Source: Hyphomonadaceae bacterium
GTDB taxonomy: Bacteria; Pseudomonadota; Alphaproteobacteria; Caulobacterales; Hyphomonadaceae
Assembly: GCA_022760335.1 (NCBI GenBank)
Contig: JALEGE010000142.1
Span: forward strand, 1-48,281
DNA length: 48,281 nt
Direction of reading: 5' to 3'
Shown here: positions 42,757 through 48,281 of the stretch, piece by piece
Layout of the letters: the number at the start of each line of letters is the position of its first letter
Numbering within the stretch: the first letter of the stretch is position 1
The notes under the pieces: generated by a model
What the model saw: the letters and a program-made list of their open reading frames with translations, nothing else
Told to the model about the DNA's origin: nothing
Database searches by the model: none
Position numbers and translations under genes: made by a program

Positions 42757-44607
42757 CTAGTAGCGCAGTCTCAGGCCGAGCGAACCCGACAGGCCCGGCG
42801 TGCCATAGCCGAGGATCTGCTGATAATCCTCGTCGAACAGGTTCTCGATCCGGCCATAAAGCTCGACACTTTCATTGATGTCATAGCTGGCGGTGAGATC
42901 GACACGGGTCCAGCCGTCGAGGCTTGTGCCGTCGGTATTGGCCTCCTCGCCATTATAGCGCACCAGAACCGCGCCCGAGAGCGGGCCATCCGGGTCGAGC
43001 GACAAGGTCACGTCACCGGACTGTTCCGGCAGGCGGCTCAGTTCATTGCCGTTGCCATCCTCGGCATCGATGTACGCGTAGTTGGCAGAGATGCCGAACC
43101 AGTCGGTCGCCTGGAAGCTGCCTGCGAGTTCGACACCCTGGGAGTTCACCATCGCAATATTGGCGTAGCCCGCCGAGAAATCGAAATCGATCATGTTCTC
43201 GGTCTCCTGGTCGAACCAGGTGATGGAGGCGGTCGCGCGGCCATCCGGGGAGAACCAGTCGAGGCCGATATCATAGGCTTCCGACGTTTCCGGCTTCAGG
43301 TCCGTATTCGGCTCGGTGAGGCCGCAGAAGGTGCAGATATAGGTCGACTGGAAGATGCTCGGCGCCTTGAAGCCCTGGCCCCAGCTTGCCCGCAAAACAA
43401 TCTGCTCAGTCGGCTGGAAAGCGGCGGCGAGCCGGCCTGTGGTTTCCGAACCGAACGTGTCATGCTCGTCCATGCGCAGACCGCCGGTCAGGGTCAGGCC
43501 CTCGACGGGCTTGACCTCATAGAGACCGAACAGGCCATCAATGGAGGCGTCCAGGCCATCGGCCGTGGTCTCCTCGCGCTCCGCCCCAAAGGCGAGCTTG
43601 TTCATCTCATTGAGGGTAAACGTGCCCTGGTAGCGGTAGATCTGGCGGTCGCCTTCCGCGGAATAGCTTGAGGCGCCATTGGTGAAGTTTTCCCGCTCAA
43701 TGTCGGAATAGCCAACTTGAAACGCGTTTTGCAGGCGCTCGCCGAAAAGAGGGACCAAGAGACGGAGATTGCCCGAAAGCGTCTCGTTTTCGGTGCTCTC
43801 GTCGCCGTCGCCGACACTTCCCTGCGCGCCGAAGACATAGCTGTCAAAGTCGGCGTCCGCCTGGTTCCACAGCACCGTGCCGTCCAGGCGGATATTGCCT
43901 GGCAGGTTCAGCCCGCCCTTGCCCGACAGGGTCAGGGAGTCATAGCCATCTTCTTCGGAGTTGCCATTGGCCTCATCGGCCTTGGAGATGCCATCACTGG
44001 TGATGGCCGAGGCCGAGAGGCGAAAGTCCCCTGTCTCGTTGCCGCTGCCCAGCGAAGCCCCGCCACGGAAGGTGTTGAACGAGCCATACTCGCCGAACAC
44101 ACTACCGCCGAGGCCTTCATCCGGGCGTTTGGTGGTGATGGAGACCACCCCGCCAATCGCGTCCGAGCCCCAGAGGGTCGATTGCGGGCCTTTCAGCACC
44201 TCGATGCGCTCGATATCGGCTGTATCCAGATAGGCAAAGTTGAAGCCGCCATCGGTCACTGACGGATCGCCCACTGGCACGCCGTCCACCAGCACCAGGG
44301 TCTGGCCGGTGGAGGCGCCGCGAATGCGCACGCTGGCCGCGCCGCCATAGCTGCCATTCTGGTTGATCGTCACGCCCGGCGCAGAGGCGACCGCATCGAG
44401 AGCGAAATCAAAGCCGAGTGTCTCGATTTCCTCGCCAGTGATGATGGAGACCGACGAGCCGATTTCGGCCTCGGTCTGATTGAGGCGCGAGCCTTCCACC
44501 GTGACGGTGCCTAGCGTGACGGTCTCACCATCACTGTCTTGTGCGAATGCTGGCACGGCGACGCTGATAAGCGCAGCACCGAGCAGGACGCTCTTATAGG
44601 AATTCAT
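42757..44607 (-). CDS. btuB: TonB-dependent B12 receptor, BtuB-like
   Basis: A 616-residue outer-membrane receptor. Signal peptide about 1-22 (ending AFA), a Ton-box-like TVTLGTVTVEG just after it, a plug domain (EEIETLGFDFALDAVASAPGV ... TLWGSDAIGGVVSITTKRP) and a 22-strand barrel ending GSLGLRLRY. The frame is open much further upstream through the riboswitch, but ATG 44607 starts the signal peptide and follows AAGGGG. First gene of the operon, under a cobalamin riboswitch. Confidence 0.95.
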   Translation of the reverse strand: MNSYKSVLLGAALISVAVPAFAQDSDGETVTLGTVTVEGSRLNQTEAEIGSSVSIITGEEIETLGFDFALDAVASAPGVTINQNGSYGGAASVRIRGASTGQTLVLVDGVPVGDPSVTDGGFNFAYLDTADIERIEVLKGPQSTLWGSDAIGGVVSITTKRPDEGLGGSVFGEYGSFNTFRGGASLGSGNETGDFRLSASAITSDGISKADEANGNSEEDGYDSLTLSGKGGLNLPGNIRLDGTVLWNQADADFDSYVFGAQGSVGDGDESTENETLSGNLRLLVPLFGERLQNAFQVGYSDIERENFTNGASSYSAEGDRQIYRYQGTFTLNEMNKLAFGAEREETTADGLDASIDGLFGLYEVKPVEGLTLTGGLRMDEHDTFGSETTGRLAAAFQPTEQIVLRASWGQGFKAPSIFQSTYICTFCGLTEPNTDLKPETSEAYDIGLDWFSPDGRATASITWFDQETENMIDFDFSAGYANIAMVNSQGVELAGSFQATDWFGISANYAYIDAEDGNGNELSRLPEQSGDVTLSLDPDGPLSGAVLVRYNGEEANTDGTSLDGWTRVDLTASYDINESVELYGRIENLFDEDYQQILGYGTPGLSGSLGLRLRY

Positions 44608-44778
44608 CTTTTCATTCCCCTTCGCACCCCGCCGCCCGAAAGGCAGGTGCAGGTCATAACGACGTATGGCCCATGGAACCCATGCGGGCGGCCAGCCTGT
44701 TCTCACGGTCGCTACAAAGGAGAGGCATGGGTGCCTTCCCGCCCGCTGAGACTTTCCCCGGTCTCCGGACGAACGACG

Positions 44779-44941
44779 CGATGGCAGGTCTCCTGGCTCA
44801 CCGATCAACGCGTCTGGCCGCCTTCCCAGAACCCGAAAGTTCCAGTGGCTTGATTGGCCATCAGCTCCTGGCTGACAGTTGCGGGTACAGCGCCGGATTT
44901 TCGCCGGCTTCCCTCTTAGCCCCCGGTTAGGGGAGCACCAT
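44779..44941 (-). promoter_or_regulatory. cobalamin riboswitch
   Basis: On the minus strand the leader of btuB carries the class hallmarks: GGTGCTCCCC, AAGAGGGAAGCCGG, the core CCGCAACTGTCAG, and the B12 box GAGCCAGGAGACCTGCC (about 44783-44800). Adenosylcobalamin binding would lower expression of the operon. About 170 nt separate it from the btuB start and hold the expression platform, where GCGGGCGG (about 44684) and CCCGCCCGC (about 44738) can pair. Confidence 0.95.
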
Positions 44942-45124
44942 CTGGCTGCGCTTTTTGATGCAGGTGCGAGATCTGTCAATAGGGCCAAAAGGCTCTGACA
45001 TGGCACAGCAGTCCATGAGCCGATGCCAGGCGGGACTTTGTCCGGGTGCGGGATCACAGTCACCATCGACGCGCATGCAAGCTTCTGCCAAGCTGTGGGT
45101 TCAGCGATTGGTGGAGCATTCGCT

Positions 45125-46366
45125 ATGAGTGATCTCTTTCGGGAAGAAGCGCTTGATGCGCAGGCGCGTGGCGCTGGCGTTTATGGGCGCCCGACAGGTG
45201 TGATGCCGCCCGCCTGGTCGCGCATCACCTGGCTTCTTACCTTCTTCATGGCCGGGGTGATGATATTTCTCTTCACAGTAGAGCTACCACGTACCGAGAC
45301 TGTTCGTGGCAAGCTGGTGCCGGTGGCAGGCGAGACAAAGGTCTATGCACAAGAGCCCGGCATCGCCACACAGGTCTATGTTCACGATGAGGCCTTTGTA
45401 GAGCTTGGTGATCCTTTGATTGAGCTGACCAGTGAGCGTTATCTGGTGGACGGGACGGCGCTAAGTCAGGCGACGGTCGCAGCTATCGACGAAGAAATTT
45501 TCAGCCTGGAAGCACAACGGGCAGCCACAAGATCTACGGCTGAGATCGCGCTTCGTGATATTGAGGCCCGGCGACGCGAGAGCGACCTGGAGAAGGCCGA
45601 TGGCCAGGCCCAACGTGCCCTGATCGCTGAACGGTTGAATACTGCACGTCAACGCGAGGCGGCGTTGACGGAATTGTTGGACCAGGGGCTTGTGGCCGAG
45701 ACGGAGTATCACCAGCGTCGCGATGCGCGCCTACAGCTTGAGAGCCTGCATGCTGAAACGCTTGCGAGGATTGAGCGGGCGGAGTTGTCACAAACACGCC
45801 TCGATATTGAGGCAGAAAGAATTCGCAGCGACCTGGAACGCGATTTATCCGGTTTGGCGCAACGCCTGACCCAGGCGAACCAGCAAAAGAGGCAGACGAC
45901 CGCAGGCGCAAGACACACCATACTGGCATCCATGGCGGGGCAGGTCTCAACCCTCCAGGTCAAGCCTGGCGAGGCGATTGAAATCGCATTGCCACTTATG
46001 AGCATCTTGCCTGGCGATGCCGAACTTGTTGCAGAACTCTACTTGCCTTCGCGTGCAATCGGCTTCGTTGAGCCAGGACAGGAGGTGAAGATCAAGTATG
46101 ATGCGTATCCTTACCAAAAGTACGGCGTGTTTTACGGTACTGTGGAATCATCATCCCCGAGCGCCCTGCGTCCAGACGAACTTGGCATCATGACGCAATC
46201 ACCTGAATTGCTTTACCGCGTGGTCGTCTCCCTGGGGGATGAGAGCGAAAGGCCCCATAAAGGTTCAATCAGCCCTCAGTCGAACATGGAGCTTACGGCA
46301 GATATTGTCCTGGAAAAGCGACGGCTTTGGGATTGGCTGCTTGAACCGCTCAGAACCGTACAATAA
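45125..46366 (+). CDS. HlyD-family membrane fusion protein
   Basis: A 413-residue type I secretion adaptor. One transmembrane helix (about 32-52), a first lipoyl half (GKLVPVAGETKVYAQEPGIATQVYVHDEAFVELGDPLIEL), a long coiled coil (about 140-270) and a second half with MAGQVSTLQVKPGEAIEIALPLMSILP. It resembles the CvaA/bacteriocin branch. ATG 45125 fits the N-terminus. No ABC exporter or TolC is next to it, so it is an orphan here; the RTX protein at 14487 is a conceivable cargo. Confidence 0.9.
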   Translation: MSDLFREEALDAQARGAGVYGRPTGVMPPAWSRITWLLTFFMAGVMIFLFTVELPRTETVRGKLVPVAGETKVYAQEPGIATQVYVHDEAFVELGDPLIELTSERYLVDGTALSQATVAAIDEEIFSLEAQRAATRSTAEIALRDIEARRRESDLEKADGQAQRALIAERLNTARQREAALTELLDQGLVAETEYHQRRDARLQLESLHAETLARIERAELSQTRLDIEAERIRSDLERDLSGLAQRLTQANQQKRQTTAGARHTILASMAGQVSTLQVKPGEAIEIALPLMSILPGDAELVAELYLPSRAIGFVEPGQEVKIKYDAYPYQKYGVFYGTVESSSPSALRPDELGIMTQSPELLYRVVVSLGDESERPHKGSISPQSNMELTADIVLEKRRLWDWLLEPLRTVQ

Positions 46367-46371
46367 CCGAG

Positions 46372-47160
46372 CTATGAATAGTTTTGCGCGAGTTGAAGCG
46401 CCTTCTCAACAATCATCATGAGGCGCGCAATAAGCAGCTCGTCCTGGCCTGCTGACGCCCGTATCGCGGGTCCAATCGCGCGACCATTGGCGAACAGGGG
46501 AGCAGAAACGAACACTTTCGGCGCCTCGACCAGGCCAAAATTCCGCAGAAAGTGATTGCTCAAAACACGCGTCAGTCTTCCATTGCCATCCGTAAAGGGA
46601 TGCAACCGATACAAAAACAGCCAATTGATGACAGCGGAGGCTACAGGGTGAGTGGCAAGCACTGGTTTGTCGGTCAATTGGGCGACTGTCTCCAGATACT
46701 TGGGGAGATCATGTGGGGAAGGGTACTTGTATGTGATCAGGCCTGTTCGCACATCGTAAGCGCAGGCGGCATCAGGGCGCAACGACATTGGCTTTGCGTT
46801 GATTATCGACGCGATCTTTTCAAGATCTCGCAATAAACTGCCCCCTGTGCAGGGCAAATCCCAACTTTCACGCGCAACGCCCACAAGGCAACTCTGAGAC
46901 TCTATGGCGAGCAAGCTCGAACTCGGCGGGGCCTTACTTGGCCCAGCCGAGAACAGTGGATCATCGATTTTCAGCTCACATAAGTCCAAGGCCGCACACC
47001 GGATCTCAAACCCAGGCTCGGGAACCGGGGATAAGGCGAGGAGATCTTGAACGCGCTCTTCCAGTTTCGACAGCAAAGCAGATCGGCCAAGCTGTTCGAG
47101 ATCGAGACGTCTACTCAAAACTTCTGGATCCCGCACAAAGAGGCACAGACAGCTTGCCAC
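46372..47160 (-). CDS. Fic-domain protein
   Basis: A 262-residue protein with the Fic active-site motif HPFTDGNGRLTR (187-198), which fits an AMP or other nucleotide-moiety transferase. The upstream half has no domain I know. No inhibitory (S/T)xxxE(G/N) helix was found in it, so a separate antitoxin or other control may exist, but none is adjacent. Start is unsure: GTG 47160 follows GGGGG, while the open frame extends to 47334 inside the upstream lipoprotein gene. It converges on the HlyD gene with 5 bp between them. Confidence 0.85.
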   Translation of the reverse strand: MASCLCLFVRDPEVLSRRLDLEQLGRSALLSKLEERVQDLLALSPVPEPGFEIRCAALDLCELKIDDPLFSAGPSKAPPSSSLLAIESQSCLVGVARESWDLPCTGGSLLRDLEKIASIINAKPMSLRPDAACAYDVRTGLITYKYPSPHDLPKYLETVAQLTDKPVLATHPVASAVINWLFLYRLHPFTDGNGRLTRVLSNHFLRNFGLVEAPKVFVSAPLFANGRAIGPAIRASAGQDELLIARLMMIVEKALQLAQNYS

Positions 47161-47182
47161 GCCACGGACCCCCGGAAACAGC

Positions 47183-48007
47183 TCATTGAGCGGCTTCCAG
47201 CCTGGCTGCGACCTGATCTCGATGCTCTGCCAGCCCCGCCGCGCGTTCTGCGTCACTGCACGGGTACACTCTGTCTCCACAGGTGCTGCCTGTTTGAAGC
47301 GTGCTTCTGTTGGCTTGTATGACGCGGGCATCATCGGAATGAAGCTTCAGTGTTGCCCTCAGATCTTCATCGCCAACCTCTAGAACAAACTGGTCGCTGC
47401 TCTGGGCGATGATCTGGCCGTTAAAATCCGTTTCCCTGAGGACCTGGACGCGAACCCGAAGAAAACCGGCCCCACAGAAATAAGATACTGTTTGCAGGAG
47501 CTTTGCGTCCTCCAACAGGTCAGAGATACAAATATCCGCGGCGATCTCAGATGAACCCGAGCCAATTCGGTATGTTTGAATATTCCGGTCACCAAGTTTC
47601 AAAATCCTGCGCACCGGCGAAGAATCAGACCGGCACAAGGTGCCTTCAAGCTCGTCTTGTCGCGTCACCGGAAAAGAGATTTCATACCTGGTCTGAGAAC
47701 ATTCAAGCGTTGCAACTGGGGCCTCTGCCACATGCCAATCCTGCCGGGTGTCGAGCGTGGTCAAGGCTGGCACCACTGCACTTTGATAGAACATGAAGCG
47801 TATCTGTTCGTCAGTCCTGAGCGTTGGATCACGCAAGACTGGAAGTGAGATATCTCTCGTCGTGTCCTCATCCTTGTCTGTCAGATCAATTGGTGGGGCC
47901 TGCTCATGACTCTGCGGCGCCGGAGAGGACTGTGGCTCTGCAGTACATGCCGCAAGCAGCCACAAGGTGAGTGCGCCGAGAGGCGTCAATACGTGTCTGG
48001 TGTCCAT
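47183..48007 (-). CDS. lipoprotein of unknown function
   Basis: A 274-residue lipoprotein with a signal ending LLAAC (Cys21), an acidic low-complexity stretch (DLTDKDEDTTRD) and a mainly beta mature domain with six or more Cys. I do not recognise it. It lies directly upstream of the Fic gene in the same direction and may share a transcript with it. Confidence 0.72.
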   Translation of the reverse strand: MDTRHVLTPLGALTLWLLAACTAEPQSSPAPQSHEQAPPIDLTDKDEDTTRDISLPVLRDPTLRTDEQIRFMFYQSAVVPALTTLDTRQDWHVAEAPVATLECSQTRYEISFPVTRQDELEGTLCRSDSSPVRRILKLGDRNIQTYRIGSGSSEIAADICISDLLEDAKLLQTVSYFCGAGFLRVRVQVLRETDFNGQIIAQSSDQFVLEVGDEDLRATLKLHSDDARVIQANRSTLQTGSTCGDRVYPCSDAERAAGLAEHRDQVAARLEAAQ

Positions 48008-48035
48008 CCTGGCCCACCCACCTTCCTTGCCGAGA

Positions 48036-48281
48036 CTAGATATTGCAGCCCGATGAACCGTCAGGGTTTACGCGCGTTCCATCCTGCGTGCCGTCGGGAT
48101 TATACGCATCATCGGTGAAAGCGTAGAGTGCCTCACTCTGTGTGGGACCATTCGGCGTTACAGCAAAACTTGATACGCCCACATACAGGACCAGGTTGGA
48201 GTCAACAAAACCGGTCGATGAGAAAGCAGTCAAAGCCTGCAGGGTTGAATAGTCGCCCTCGCTTGGCTGTGGGTCGCCACC
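48036..48281 (-). CDS. C-terminal part of a gene cut by the window edge
   Basis: 81 residues are visible, open to the edge: a Ser/Thr/Gly/Asp-rich sequence (FVDSNLVLYVGVSSFAVTPN ... DDAYNPDGTQDGTRVNPDGSSGCNI). It looks like the end of a secreted or surface protein. The 5' part is outside the window. It may be the first gene of the unit with the lipoprotein and Fic genes. Confidence 0.6.
   Translation of the reverse strand, partial: GGDPQPSEGDYSTLQALTAFSSTGFVDSNLVLYVGVSSFAVTPNGPTQSEALYAFTDDAYNPDGTQDGTRVNPDGSSGCNI

Noticed and set aside
1..48281. CRISPR array, integrase, transposase or prophage genes
   Set aside because: None found. The 102-bp repeats are dispersed, not regularly spaced, and no recombinase motif was recognised in any protein.

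Overview
The window is a GC-rich chromosomal segment of an alphaproteobacterium, probably in or near the Hyphomonadaceae/Maricaulales (inference). Supporting signs are a RegB/RegA redox pair with the quinone-box motif GGLSNPF, a RegA-type effector helix-turn-helix, an SCO/SenC gene divergent from it, UvrB with the N-terminal extension seen in this class, and short hairpin-rich intergenic repeats. No phage, integrase, transposase or CRISPR array is visible.

Layout. 1-3.9 kb: SCO/SenC, regB-regA, and two hypothetical proteins. 3.99-5.5 kb: an AT-richer two-gene cassette made of a membrane-anchored dCTP-deaminase/dUTPase-fold protein and a flavin-reductase-like protein. 5.7-6.8 kb: nrdB behind a near-perfect NrdR box. 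6.9-8.5 kb: small exported proteins, a mosaic repeat and an empty stretch. 8.5-10.3 kb: an AT-rich receiver protein and histidine kinase pair. 10.3-12.5 kb: uvrB. 12.6-14.3 kb: an AT-richer pair, a membrane-anchored ParA-like ATPase and a small partner. 14.3-20.05 kb: a segment bounded by a broken second copy of the 3' end of zapE, holding a large propeller-RTX exoprotein and a three-gene lipoprotein operon; a third, more diverged zapE-tail-like stretch sits between these two modules. 20.05-25.3 kb: zapE, rhomboid protease, queE, a lipoprotein, a single-domain response regulator and a WbpE-type sugar aminotransferase.

25.4-28.9 kb is a metal module. A CsoR-type repressor leads an operon with a beta-barrel protein, a MerP-like and a MerT-like protein, and faces a DUF2946-like gene and a Met/His-rich outer-membrane protein; a TACCCC-N3-GGGGTA palindrome lies between the two arms. 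28.9-36.1 kb carries a thiolase-like protein without its cysteine nucleophile, galU, a glycosyltransferase-like protein, an AGE-family epimerase, an SDR, a PaaI-type thioesterase and a fatty acid hydroxylase. 36.3-38.3 kb is an alkylsulfatase-type lipoprotein. A tRNA-Gly(TCC) follows. 38.7-44.6 kb is a B12 operon transcribed leftward: riboswitch, btuB, btuF, btuC, btuD, cobQ. 45.1-48.3 kb is accessory: a HlyD-type adaptor without its ABC partner, a Fic protein, a lipoprotein and a gene cut by the window edge.

Most noteworthy are a family of four ~102-bp intergenic elements whose two terminal hairpins show compensatory base changes, apparent repeated insertion at the 3' end of zapE, and three AT-rich two-gene cassettes (dCTP-deaminase-fold/flavin reductase; receiver/kinase; membrane ParA/partner) placed between core genes as small accessory or defence systems often are. 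Their functions are not established by the sequence.
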